64,000 bases of DNA from the NCBI GenBank assembly GCA_965217615.1, contig CBDCIT010000032.1, positions 62,001 through 126,000 of the forward strand, written 5' to 3'. A program made the position numbers and the translations under genes. The stretch comes from CAVOAK01 sp965217615. Lineage in GTDB: Bacteria > Pseudomonadota > Alphaproteobacteria > UBA8366 > CAVOAK01. Shown piece by piece: positions 45,386 to 53,546 of this stretch; within the stretch, counting starts at the first letter, position 1; every line of letters starts with the position of its first letter. Below the pieces are notes generated by a model. It had not been told where the DNA came from, made no database searches, and saw only the letters and a program-made list of their open reading frames with translations.

Positions 45386-46811
45386 ACACATTTTTGATTG
45401 TGTGTAAGAGGATGATTGCGCGGAGTTTGAGAAGATGATTCGCTGGGCTCATTGGATGCACGTTGGAGGGTCTCATGAGCTTGCATTTCCGGGAGATGTT
45501 CAGGCACCGCTTTGGCGATGAGCGGCGGGCAAAAAGGGGGCTCTTCTGGCAGCCCGTCTTGACGAGGGACAAAGTTCGATTGTGCGCAAGCTTGGGCGCG
45601 ATCGGGCTTGCACGGTGGGATTTGGAAGGTTTCTGTCGAACCCGGCGGTGACGTCGGGAGAGGTCTTCTCGGGCTCGGCCGTGGGCAGGCGGGCCACGGG
45701 GGCGGCATGTTCTGGCGATCCAGGATACCACGCACCTGAGCTTTCTGCGTCGCGCCGGGGGCGGTCTTGGGCCAGGCGGCGACGGTCGGGTTCCGGATCT
45801 GTTTGTGCATCCGGTGCTGGCGCTGGATGCGGCGACGGGACGGCGCTGGGGCTGGCGGCAGGTCGGGTCTGGACCCGGGATGCGGAGAAAGTGCCGCCAC
45901 GGCGCTCGCGGTCGCTGGAGGAAAAGGAGTCGGTGCACTGGATCGAGGAGGGCGCGGCGGCCAAGGCGGCACTGGCGTCGGCCCGTCAGGTGACGCCGAT
46001 CGGGAGAGCGACATCTATGAGGAATGGGCGGCCCTACCGGAGCTGGGCTTCGACCTGATCACGCGGGCCAGCCGCGACCGCAAGCTGGTCGGGGAGCAGC
46101 GTCTGTTCACAGTGGCCGAGGTCTGGCCCATGGCCGCCCACAGAGGGCTCGACGTGCGGGCGCGCAAGGGCCAGACCAGCGCGCCATGCCACGCTGGCCC
46201 CCAAATACGGCACGGTGAGCCTGTGCCGGGCGCGCCATTGTTCCACGCCTGGGCTGCCCCAGACGCTGGCGCTGCAGCTGGTGGAGGTCCAGGAACTCGA
46301 CCCGCCCGAAGGTACGGACGCAATCCACTGGCGGCTGTTGACCACACACCCGGTGGAGAGTGCCGACGAGGCCTGGCAGATCGTCGACTGGTACCGGGGG
46401 CGGTGGCGCAACGAAGAGTACTTCCGGGTCCTGAAGAAGAGCGGTATCGACCTCGAGGAAGCGATGGTCGAAGGGGTCCATGCGCTGATCAACCTGGTGG
46501 CCATGGCCGCGGTCGTGGGGGTGGCGGTGAAGCAACTGGTCGAGGGCCGCGAGGCAGGCCCGGAGCGCCGTGCCAGCGAGGTCATCACGCCTCAGGAGGT
46601 ATCCTTCGCCCAGGCACTGAACCACACGCTCGAGGGCAAAACCGAAAAGCAGAAGAACCCGCATCAGGAAGGCTCCCCCGCCTGGATTGCCTGGATCGTC
46701 GCCCGCCTCGGTGGGCTGGAGCGGCTATCAGAGATACGGACCCGCAGGCCCCAAAACCATGGCCTACGGATGGGGCCAATTCAAAGGGACCTATATACGT
46801 GAGTGCCCAAG
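45386..46811 (+). mobile_element. IS4-type element, degenerate
   Basis: It runs from ACACATTTTTGATTGTGTG to a 3' end reading TATACGTGAGTGCCCAAG at about 46794-46811. The same pair of end sequences recurs in inverted orientation at 49079-49150 with the middle missing, which is how the 3' boundary was placed. Confidence 0.65.
45475..46802 (+). pseudogene. IS4-family transposase, multiply frameshifted
   Basis: The start MSLHFREMFRHRFGDERRAK is in one frame, ELGFDLITRASRDRKLVGEQ in another, and the C-terminal part in a third. The last contains the IS4 signature Y-R-E-K pattern WYRGRWRNEEYFRVLKKSG, followed by INLVAMAAVVGVAVKQLVEG. At least three frame changes are needed to read through, so no functional protein is expected. 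It ends only a few bases before the oppositely oriented secreted-protein gene. Confidence 0.82.
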
Positions 46812-46946
46812 CCTACTTGTAGGCGTCCGCATTCACGCGCAGATACTCGTCGATGAACTTGTCCGTGTGCTGCGACACGCTCGACAGGATGAAGTTGGGA
46901 TTTCGACTATGCGTTCCAGTTGAGCCCACACCCCAAGTCGTAGCTG

Positions 46947-46960
46947 TATTTTCTAACATG
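46947..46960. repeat. 14-bp direct repeat flanking IS3, left copy
   Basis: TATTTTCTAACATG occurs here and again at 48375-48388, exactly at the two edges of the IS3 element. It encodes (on the minus strand) part of the MLEN duplicated at the break of the secreted-protein gene. It is longer than the 3-5 bp duplication usual for IS3 elements. Confidence 0.85.
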
Positions 46961-47026
46961 TGAGTCGGACCCGATTTCCTTGGACACAGAATTGGCTTAA
47001 TCGAAGTGTCCAAGGAGGACCGGAAC

Positions 47027-47437
47027 ATGACCGATAATTTTGAGAAGAAAGTTGCTGTTGATGGGCCTGTGGTAAATGCTGGCGAGCTTGGCTCGTCCAC
47101 GTTTTCCCCAGGCCAGGCTTTGCCGGCAGGCCCGCTGGGACTTGGCCAGCGATGGACAGTGGCGCGCAAGCGTGAGGTCGTTCTGCAGCTTTTGCGTGAC
47201 GAGCCGGTGCAACTTCTGTCGCGCCAGTTGGGCGTAGAGATCTTCCGGCTCGAGCAGTGGCGTGAGAAAGCGATCGGCGGGATCGACGCCTCGCTCAAGC
47301 AACGCAAGGGCGATCCGGTGCAGGCGGAACTGGATAGCGCCATGAAGCGGATCGGAGAGTTGACCATGCAGGTGGAACTGCTGGAGGCCAAGACGGAGAC
47401 CTTCGGCCCTTTGGGGCGGCGGAGGTCGCGGCGATGA
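47027..47437 (+). CDS. IS3-type OrfA (DNA-binding transposase component)
   Basis: This protein is about 136 residues long with a helix-turn-helix region (VARKREVVLQLLRDEPVQLL then SRQLGVEIFRLEQWREKA) and a C-terminal coiled-coil-like stretch (AELDSAMKRIGELTMQVELL). An AAGGAGG ribosome site precedes ATG 47027; a GTG at 47006 is an alternative. The stop overlaps the orfB start (ATGA), so orfB is probably expressed by translational coupling instead of the frameshift common in IS3. Confidence 0.85.
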   Translation: MTDNFEKKVAVDGPVVNAGELGSSTFSPGQALPAGPLGLGQRWTVARKREVVLQLLRDEPVQLLSRQLGVEIFRLEQWREKAIGGIDASLKQRKGDPVQAELDSAMKRIGELTMQVELLEAKTETFGPLGRRRSRR

Positions 47438-48339
47438 GTGCCGCCACCTCTCCCGGCACGGGTCTGGCCTACGGCCTGCGGCGGGTCTGCGCCGCCTGGG
47501 GCATGGCCCGCTCCTCGTTCTACGCCATGACCTCCGGCCAGCACGCCGAGCAGCCGCCGGCAAAGCGTCGGGGACCGAAGCCCGCGATCTCGGACCAGGC
47601 GCTGCTGGTGGCGATCAAAGCCGACCTGGAGGCATCGCCCTGGGAGGGCGAGGGCTACCGCAAGGTCTGGGCTCGGCTTCGGGTCTGTCGCGACATCCGG
47701 GTTGCCCGCAAGCGGGTGCTCCGCCTGATGCGCGAGAACAATCTGCTCTCGCCCCATCGCTGCCGCCGCCGTGGCGGCAATCCCCATGACGGTGAGATCA
47801 TCACTCATGCCCCGAACCTCATGTGGGGCACCGATGGCGTTCGGGTGTTCACGGTGGACGACGGCTGGGGCTGGATCTTCACCGCCGTCGAGCATTGGAA
47901 CGCCGAGTGTGTCGGCTGGCATGTCTGCAAGCGCGGCGACCGCTTCGCCGCCCTGCAGCCGATCTCCATGGGGCTTGCCGGGCTGTATGGCTCGACCGCG
48001 GCCGGCGCGGCTCGGGGGCTGGCCTTGCGGATGGATCACGGCTCCCAGTATCTGTCGGACCACTTCACCAACCAGATCAAGTTCTGGGGCATCCAGCCGT
48101 CCTACGCCTTCGTCGCCGAGCCCCAGACCAACGGCGTCGCCGAGCGGTTCAATCGCACGCTGAAGGAACAGATCATCCATGGTCGCATCTACTGCAACAT
48201 CGCGGAACTGCGGGACGCCGTCCGCGACTTCGTCGAACTCTACAATGCCCAGTGGATCGTCGAAAAGAACGGCTACCTGAGCCCCGCTCAAGCTCGTCAG
48301 GCGTGGCACGCCGCGATCTCAATCAGGCCCGCCGCGTGA
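47434..48339 (+). CDS. IS3-type OrfB transposase (rve integrase core)
   Basis: This 301-residue DDE transposase has an N-terminal HTH_21-like segment (SDQALLVAIKADLEASPWEG, GYRKVWARLRVCRDIRVARK). The catalytic residues are the first Asp in NLMWGTDGVRVFTVDD, the second in ALRMDHGSQYLSDHF and Glu in QTNGVAERFNRTLKEQ. No internal stop or frame change is visible, so the element looks intact. Confidence 0.9.
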   Translation: MSAATSPGTGLAYGLRRVCAAWGMARSSFYAMTSGQHAEQPPAKRRGPKPAISDQALLVAIKADLEASPWEGEGYRKVWARLRVCRDIRVARKRVLRLMRENNLLSPHRCRRRGGNPHDGEIITHAPNLMWGTDGVRVFTVDDGWGWIFTAVEHWNAECVGWHVCKRGDRFAALQPISMGLAGLYGSTAAGAARGLALRMDHGSQYLSDHFTNQIKFWGIQPSYAFVAEPQTNGVAERFNRTLKEQIIHGRIYCNIAELRDAVRDFVELYNAQWIVEKNGYLSPAQARQAWHAAISIRPAA

Positions 48340-48374
48340 GACAAACTTGTGTCCAAGGAACCGGGTGCGCTACA

Positions 48375-48388
48375 TATTTTCTAACATG
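48375..48388. repeat. 14-bp direct repeat flanking IS3, right copy
   Basis: Second copy of TATTTTCTAACATG (see 46947-46960). The base before each copy differs, so the repeat is exactly 14 bp. Confidence 0.85.
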
Positions 48389-48737
48389 GTGGCACGGTCT
48401 ACCACCTCTTTGTTGTATTCAACCCCTATATGGATGACGGAGCTAACGACATTCACGTTGAAGTACAAGTACGACCACGCCGCTTCTCTGTAGAGTCGCG
48501 CTGCGCGTAGCCTACTGCGCACGGCGATTACGATTGCCTCTCTGGTAACGTCGATAGCGGTTGCCTCGTCGCCCGGGTCCTCAACCAGTAAATCCATGGG
48601 ACGGCAATCGTTCCATAGCCGGAAACGGTCATAGTCGCTTACATCAGTGGACGATGCAGATGTGGCGGTGAACAAGAGCGCGGCCGCGAGATATAGGCTG
48701 ACATGGTGTCTCATTACATGTGGCTCCGCAGGGCAAA

Positions 48738-48950
48738 TCAGATTTGACACACCGCCCCAATCATTAGAAAAGCACGAACGGCGTGTCCTGTTGGAAGGAG
48801 CACGCCGTTTGCTCTTGCCCTTGTGCAAGGGGGCAGAGTGTCGGGGGGGGTAACTAGGATATGCCTTCGGAGGATCACTCCGAGGCTCGCCGCGAGCCTA
48901 GTGGTGATGGGCTGTCTGTAACCCAGCCCATTAAAAGCCAAACGATCCAT
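48738..48950 (-). CDS. Possible small protein with a strong ribosome site (unknown)
   Basis: This 70-codon frame starts at 48950 directly behind GAAAGGAGATACC, one of the best Shine-Dalgarno sequences in the window. The product begins MDRLAFNGLGYRQPITTRLA and contains ASLGVILRRHILVTPPDTLP. I recognise no family. The same stretch of DNA holds several inverted repeats (GGGCTG/CAGCCC near 48908-48928, ACGGCGTG/CACGCCGT near 48779-48808, CTCTTGCCCTTG/CAAGGGGGCAGAG near 48812-48838), so it might instead be a structured leader of the secreted-protein gene that starts at 48714. The rest of 48715-49078 holds nothing else I can name. Confidence 0.35.
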   Translation of the reverse strand: MDRLAFNGLGYRQPITTRLAASLGVILRRHILVTPPDTLPPCTRARANGVLLPTGHAVRAFLMIGAVCQI

Positions 48951-49078
48951 GGTATCTCCTTTCTATCGGCCTCTATGCAGGGCTGACTTCTGCTGACGTT
49001 TGACCGCCTGACAATGGTGCCTCGGAGGAAATATCCCCCGAGGTGTCCGAGTCGACAGAGGCAAGAGCCTAGCCTCAC

Positions 49079-49150
49079 CTTGGGCACTCACGCATATAAT
49101 TCCCAATTCAAAACCATGAGCCTGGGATGAGAACTAAGTCAAAATGTGTG
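49079..49150 (-). mobile_element. Inverted end fragment of the IS4-type element
   Basis: On the minus strand it starts CACACATTTTGAC and ends ATATGCGTGAGTGCCCAAG, the same two ends as the element at 45386-46811 but only about 70 bp apart. It looks like an internally deleted, MITE-like derivative in opposite orientation. It forms the right edge of the composite insertion. Confidence 0.55.
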
Positions 49151-49405
49151 AATCTGATAGCCTTCGAGGTTCGCGCCGCTGAGGACGGCGCGGCGCAAGT
49201 CCCCGAGATAGAAGTTGGCCCGCGCGAGCTCGGCACCTTCGAGATTCACGTCGACGAGCCGTGCGTAGGCGAGATCACATTCGGCGCATTGCTTGGTCTC
49301 GCGCAGACGCTCGAGGTTTTCGCTCTCCTGCCCAAGTGCGGAAGCGGCGAGCAGGGCGCCGCCGACAAGGACGGCGACGCCCAGCCAGATTCTAATCCGT
49401 CGCAT
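49151..49405 (-). pseudogene. Pentapeptide-repeat protein, N-terminal fragment with signal peptide (piece 1 of 3)
   Basis: The ATG at 49405 follows GGGAGGAACTT. The product starts MRRIRIWLGVAVLVGGALLA, a signal peptide ending near ALGQ, then ESENLERLRETKQCAECDLA and the first pentapeptide repeats (ARLVDVNLEGAELARANFYL). The Cys-x-x-Cys in QCAECDL is a common cap of exported pentapeptide proteins. The frame stops four codons into the insertion end. The reassembled protein would be roughly 225 residues. Confidence 0.85.
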
Positions 49406-49641
49406 AAGTTCCTCCCGTCGCCGTCGGGCTTCAGCGTGTCCGGCGCTGAATGTTTTCACCGAGCGACCCGTTTCGGTTCCAACCCAGGCGAGATACTATT
49501 ATTGTACGGCGACGACCCCTCACTTCCAACCATGGGCGCGGGGTCAGTCGATCCGCTCCCTCCTGGCGCCACCTTCGCAAACTGGGGCTGACGCCGCTTG
49601 CATGCCAGCTTGGACCCACCGTCCACGCGACGAAATGGCAG

Positions 49642-50478
49642 CTACCAAAGGCTTCCGGCGCTTACGGTTAGATCCTGCATGGTGAGACCACGGGCCTCCT
49701 CACGACAGAGATAAAGCGCAAGAGCTCCGATTTCCTCTGTCTGTATTAGTCGCTTCTGGGGATTGGCGTCCCTGGCCTTGGCAACATAGGCTTCGCCCGA
49801 CCGCCCCTCTTGATCCTCGGCGATTCGCGTCATCCAATGGCGGCCGAAGCCGGTTTCTACCCAAGTCGGGCTGATAGCGTTGCAGGTAACGCCATGCTCG
49901 GCGCCTTCCAGGGCCACGCAACGAGTGAGCCCCACGACCGCAGCCTTGGACGCGCAGTAGGCGCCTGATGTTGGCGCGCCGACGGAGGCGGCGGTCGACG
50001 CGATGTTGATAATGCGGCCCCACTTTCGCTCGATCATCCCCGGCAGGCACAGTTTAATGGCGCGGTAGGTGCCGTTCAGGTTCACGTCGATCACTTTGTG
50101 CCAGAGCGAGTCAGCATGGCCGCAGATCGTTTGCTCCGCCGTAATTCCGGCGGCGTTGGCAAGAATGTCCACTTTCCCGAAGGCCCCGACCGCGGCCTCG
50201 AAAAACATCTTGACGGAGGCGGTCGAGGTCACGTTGAGTTCCATGGCAAGGAGCCTGACACCCTTGTCCTCGATCTCCCGTCCGGTCTCGACGAGTTCGT
50301 CTTCGCCCGGCAGATAGGAGAGTTCACCTCCGGCCCGAGAGGCCGCCGTGTCGGCCAACAGCGATCCGATGGCAACATCGGCTCCCGCGCCTGCGAAGGC
50401 CAGCGCCAGCGCCTTTCCCATACCCGAAGCGCCTCCCGTCACTATCGCGGCACGGCCGTCGAGAAACGAATCGCTCAT
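49642..50478 (-). CDS. Short-chain dehydrogenase/reductase (SDR)
   Basis: This 278-residue classical SDR has TGGASGMG at about residues 15-22, NAAG near residue 108, and the catalytic Ser and Tyr-Lys in STAASVGAPTSGAYCASKAA. It lies 24 bases downstream of the aldehyde dehydrogenase on the same strand and is probably in its operon. Candidates are a hydroxyacid or aminoalcohol dehydrogenase. Because the BKACE reaction yields acetoacetate, a 3-hydroxybutyrate-type role is imaginable but unsupported by specific residues. The 49406-49641 gap shows nothing clear. Confidence 0.85.
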   Translation of the reverse strand: MSDSFLDGRAAIVTGGASGMGKALALAFAGAGADVAIGSLLADTAASRAGGELSYLPGEDELVETGREIEDKGVRLLAMELNVTSTASVKMFFEAAVGAFGKVDILANAAGITAEQTICGHADSLWHKVIDVNLNGTYRAIKLCLPGMIERKWGRIINIASTAASVGAPTSGAYCASKAAVVGLTRCVALEGAEHGVTCNAISPTWVETGFGRHWMTRIAEDQEGRSGEAYVAKARDANPQKRLIQTEEIGALALYLCREEARGLTMQDLTVSAGSLW

Positions 50479-50502
50479 GTTACGTCCCGTCCCGCGGCGC
50501 GC

Positions 50503-51966
50503 TCAATACGGACAGTCGACATCGCCCATTTCCACGTAAACGCTCTTGAGCTGCGTGTAATGCTCAATGGTGACGAGACTGTTCTCGCGGCCGATACCGG
50601 ACTGCTTGTAGCCGCCGAACGGCATCTCGATCGGCGTTATGTTGTAGTTGTTGATCCAGCAGGTTCCTGCCTGCAATAGGGCGATTACCCTGTGCGCGCG
50701 CTGAATGTCACGGGTGAACACGCCGGCGGCGAGACCGTAGCGCGTGTCGTTTGCCCGGGCGACGACCTCGTCTTCCGATTCGAAGGTAAGTACCGCCATC
50801 GCAGGACCGAAGATCTCCTCGCGGACGATGGTCATGTCGTCGGTACAATCGTCGAATACCGCGGGCCTAATGAAGTAACCGCTGCGAAGTGTCGGATCGG
50901 CTGGGCGCACACCGCCACAAAGCAGCTTTGCGCCTTCGGAAACGCCGGCAGCGATATAATGGTCCACTTTCTCGAGGTGTTCCGCGCTGATAAGCGCCCC
51001 GATCTGAGTCTCCGGGTCCATGGGGTCACCGAGCTTGAGCTTCTCAACTCGGGGCAGGAGGCTTTCCAGGAACGGTCCGCGGATAGCCTTCTCGACGAAC
51101 ACCCGGGTGCCGTTCGAGCAGACCTCCCCTTGCGTGTAGAAATTCGCCATCATCGCCGCAGACACCGCGTTATCGAGATTGCAATCGGCGAAAATGATAA
51201 GGGGCGACTTGCCGCCCAACTCCATCGTAACGTTCTTGAGTGTGCTGGCAGCGTCGGCCATGACCTGCTTGCCGGTCGCCACCTCGCCCGTTAGAGACAG
51301 TTTGGAGATATCCGGGTGTAAACTGAGCGCCCGGCCCGTGCTGGCAGGGCCATGAACGACATTAAAGACTCCCGCGGGCACGCCGGCCTCGGTGTAAATC
51401 TCGGCAAGCTTGGAGGTTGTTAGAGGCGTCTGCTCGGCGGGTTTGAAAACCATCGCGTTGCCACAGGCGAGCGCCGGTCCCGACTTCCAACAGGCGATCT
51501 GCAAGGGATAGTTCCAGGCGCCAATTCCCGCGCACACGCCCAAGGGTTCGCGCCTTGTGTATGCGAAGGCGCCGCCGAGGTCGAAGTGTTGGCCGTGGAG
51601 GCTGGCTGCGAGCCCCGCGTAATACTCGATCGCGTCCGCGCCGGAATGCACATCGACGGTGCGCGCTTCCTGGATCGGTTTACCCGTATCCATAACTTCG
51701 AGCTGCGCCAGTTCTTCGTTGCGGGAACGCAGGATTTCCACGGCGTTATTGAGAATGCGACCGCGTTCGGCGCCGTTCATGGCTGACCAGCGACGGAATC
51801 CTTCCATCGCCGATTCGACGGCCCGAGCTACATCGGCCTCGCCCGCGAGCGCAACTTTGCAGATCACCTCACCGGTGGCTGGGTTGATGGTCTCAAAGGT
51901 CTCCCCGGAGCCGCCGTCGAGGTATTGACCGCCGATGTAAAGTTTCTGCAAGGGCAGCATTTTCAT
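50503..51966 (-). CDS. Betaine-aldehyde/4-trimethylaminobutyraldehyde dehydrogenase
   Basis: This aldehyde dehydrogenase is about 487 residues long. The catalytic Glu is in NVTMELGGKSPLIIFADC, the nucleophilic Cys is in FYTQGEVCSNGTRVFVEK, and the N-terminal motif FETINPATGEVICKVALAGE is typical of BetB and TMABA dehydrogenases. The start at 51966 (MKMLPLQKLYIGG) is a choice between two nearby ATGs and an upstream one. It is divergent from gamma-butyrobetaine hydroxylase. Oxidation of trimethylaminobutyraldehyde to gamma-butyrobetaine would feed that enzyme directly, so I favour TMABA over betaine aldehyde; sequence alone does not decide. Confidence 0.87.
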   Translation of the reverse strand: MKMLPLQKLYIGGQYLDGGSGETFETINPATGEVICKVALAGEADVARAVESAMEGFRRWSAMNGAERGRILNNAVEILRSRNEELAQLEVMDTGKPIQEARTVDVHSGADAIEYYAGLAASLHGQHFDLGGAFAYTRREPLGVCAGIGAWNYPLQIACWKSGPALACGNAMVFKPAEQTPLTTSKLAEIYTEAGVPAGVFNVVHGPASTGRALSLHPDISKLSLTGEVATGKQVMADAASTLKNVTMELGGKSPLIIFADCNLDNAVSAAMMANFYTQGEVCSNGTRVFVEKAIRGPFLESLLPRVEKLKLGDPMDPETQIGALISAEHLEKVDHYIAAGVSEGAKLLCGGVRPADPTLRSGYFIRPAVFDDCTDDMTIVREEIFGPAMAVLTFESEDEVVARANDTRYGLAAGVFTRDIQRAHRVIALLQAGTCWINNYNITPIEMPFGGYKQSGIGRENSLVTIEHYTQLKSVYVEMGDVDCPY

Positions 51967-52259
51967 CTGAGCAACGGTAGTGTGATCGGGTCGCAAGAAG
52001 CCCGTGACTTCACTAAATGGTTGAAGCTACCGGTCGTCGCGATCTCGACAAACGTCTTGAGGTGTTGATGTTCATGGGCATCTGCGCGATTGACCATCGA
52101 GAATTTCGATAATATTAAGCAAAAGGTTTTGTTATTCAAATAGTCGAGCTTTGGGCATATTCTTACTGCGATAGTATAGACGGCGTTAACTGCCGTTGGC
52201 TATGGGATATCCGACCTTAGCTCTGGATTCCAAACGGACGTGCGCAAGTGAGATCGACC
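51967..52259. promoter_or_regulatory. Divergent promoter region, aldehyde dehydrogenase / butyrobetaine hydroxylase
   Basis: This stretch is distinctly more AT-rich than its surroundings. On the plus strand TTGGGC (52151-52156) and TATAGA (52175-52180) are 18 bases apart and could be a weak sigma-70-type promoter for the hydroxylase. No terminator or operator is obvious. The assignment is tentative. Confidence 0.35.
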
Positions 52260-53462
52260 ATGCCGAGTGAGGTCGTCGACATCGCGGGGGCTGGCCCCGA
52301 TACTGAGAAGCGGCGCGCGATAGCCGCCGAACCTCTCGAAAAACAGGTCCGCGTGACGTGGAACGACGGACGCACGGCCGTCTTTCACTTCCTCTGGCTG
52401 CGGGACAATTGCCACTGCCCCCAATGCAGACATCCCGAGACGTTGGAGCGCAGCTTCGACTTGCTATCAGTGTCTGAAGACCTCCATACCCGTTCGGTCG
52501 CTGTCGCGAAGAACGGCGCGCTCAAGATCATTTGGTCTGTAGACGGTCATGAAAGCGTGTACGAGCCACAGTGGCTCAGCGAGTACTGCGGTGCCGATCA
52601 GGTATCTGCATCACAGGCGCCGCACCGCCGGCCGTGGGGCGCAGGAATGGCGGAACAATTGCCGACGGCAACCTATGACGCGGTAATGGCAAGGGACCGC
52701 GACCTGCTGGAGTGGCTGCAGGTGCTACGCGACCAGGGCGTAGTGGTGATGCGCGGCGTCCCTTGCAAATTTCAGCAAGTGCTGCGTGTCGCTGAACGCA
52801 TCGCTTTTGCGCGTGCCTCCAATTTCGGCGTGGTCTTCGATGTCGAGGCGAAGTTGGAGCCGAACAGCACGGCCTATACCGCGCTTGCGCTTCCGAACCA
52901 CACCGACATCCCATTTTACGAGCTGCCGCCCGGCATCCAATTTCTCCATTGCCTAACGAGCGACGCCAAGGGTGGAAATTCGGTCGTCGTGGACGGATTC
53001 GCTGTGGCTGAAGCCTTGCGCGAAGACGACTCCCAGGCGTTCGAGTTGATGGCGCGCGTGCCGATTGGCTTTCGCTTCGAGGACGCCAATTCAGATTACC
53101 GCACATCGTCTTCGGCGATTGTGCTCGACGCGCAAGGGTCGGTCTGCGAGTTCCGCTTCAATCCATTCTTGACCGCACCCTTCACTGTTCCGACCGACGA
53201 GATGGACGCCCTTTACAAGGCCTTCCGAAAACTGATGGCGCTCACCCGGGACGCGCGGTTCGAGGTTAGGCTGAGACTCGGGCCCGGAGACCTCATCGGC
53301 GTCGACAACCGCCGCGTGCTCCATGGCCGTGACGCCTTCGAGGCGGATAGCGGCCACCGCCACCTGCAAGGCTGCTACGTGGACCGCGACGAGATTATCA
53401 ATAGAATTCGCGTGCTGGAACGTGCTTTGGGCAGCTCGGAATCGCTGCGCAATTCCGTCTGA
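52260..53462 (+). CDS. Gamma-butyrobetaine hydroxylase (2-oxoglutarate/Fe(II) dioxygenase)
   Basis: This protein of about 400 residues has the BBOX architecture. An N-terminal Zn-binding DUF971-type domain (FHFLWLRDNCHCPQCRHPET, residues about 45-64, with the Cys ligands) is followed by a TauD/TfdA dioxygenase domain. Iron ligands are His and Asp in LPNHTDIPFYELPPGIQFLH and the distal His in DNRRVLHGRDAFEA. It would convert gamma-butyrobetaine to L-carnitine using O2 and 2-oxoglutarate. ATG 52260 is used; GTG 52248 is in frame. Its paralogue at 56295-57485 sits next to an HD oxygenase and probably acts on a phosphonate instead. Confidence 0.88.
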   Translation: MPSEVVDIAGAGPDTEKRRAIAAEPLEKQVRVTWNDGRTAVFHFLWLRDNCHCPQCRHPETLERSFDLLSVSEDLHTRSVAVAKNGALKIIWSVDGHESVYEPQWLSEYCGADQVSASQAPHRRPWGAGMAEQLPTATYDAVMARDRDLLEWLQVLRDQGVVVMRGVPCKFQQVLRVAERIAFARASNFGVVFDVEAKLEPNSTAYTALALPNHTDIPFYELPPGIQFLHCLTSDAKGGNSVVVDGFAVAEALREDDSQAFELMARVPIGFRFEDANSDYRTSSSAIVLDAQGSVCEFRFNPFLTAPFTVPTDEMDALYKAFRKLMALTRDARFEVRLRLGPGDLIGVDNRRVLHGRDAFEADSGHRHLQGCYVDRDEIINRIRVLERALGSSESLRNSV

Positions 53463-53546
53463 GATCTGACGGACACGCCGGATTTGGCAGATTCTGCACC
53501 GATCGGACCGCTGCTCAGGGCCCGCGGCGCGGCCAATCCAGCCAAA

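Larger units (their letters stand above)
46961..48374 (+). mobile_element. IS3-family-like insertion sequence
   Basis: Imperfect inverted ends of about 26 bp share TTCCTTGGACAC (46976-46987 and the inverse near 48350-48361) and begin TG on each side. The element has two overlapping genes, orfA and orfB, on the plus strand. It lies precisely between the 14-bp direct repeats in the secreted-protein gene. Confidence 0.88.
46813..48714 (-). pseudogene. Secreted protein of unknown function, interrupted by IS3
   Basis: The 5' part (48714 to 48375) starts MRHHVSLYLAAALLFTATSA, a clean signal peptide, then STDVSDYDRFRLWNDCRPMD and a stretch ending ATMLEN. The 3' part (46960 to 46813) resumes MLENTATTWGVGSTGTHSRN and ends DEYLRVNADAYK. 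Removing the IS3 element with one 14-bp repeat restores a 157-residue exported protein. I recognise no named family; content suggests a small periplasmic alpha/beta protein. It lies between an IS4-type element and an inverted copy of that element's ends, so it could be a mobile passenger. Confidence 0.75.
45386..49150. mobile_element. 3.8-kb composite insertion bounded by inverted ACACATTTT ends
   Basis: The left edge reads ACACATTTTTGA (45386) and the right edge is its inverse TCAAAATGTGT(G) (to 49150). Inside are a degenerate IS4-type element, a secreted-protein gene (itself hit by IS3), a structured spacer and an inverted end fragment of the same IS4-type element. The outer flanks join in frame as one pentapeptide-repeat gene. 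No target duplication longer than a base or two is visible. Confidence 0.7.

Noticed and set aside
46813..48309. A 498-codon minus-strand frame running through the IS3 element.
   Set aside because: Only the last 49 codons belong to a real gene (the secreted protein's C-terminus); the rest is antisense to orfB.
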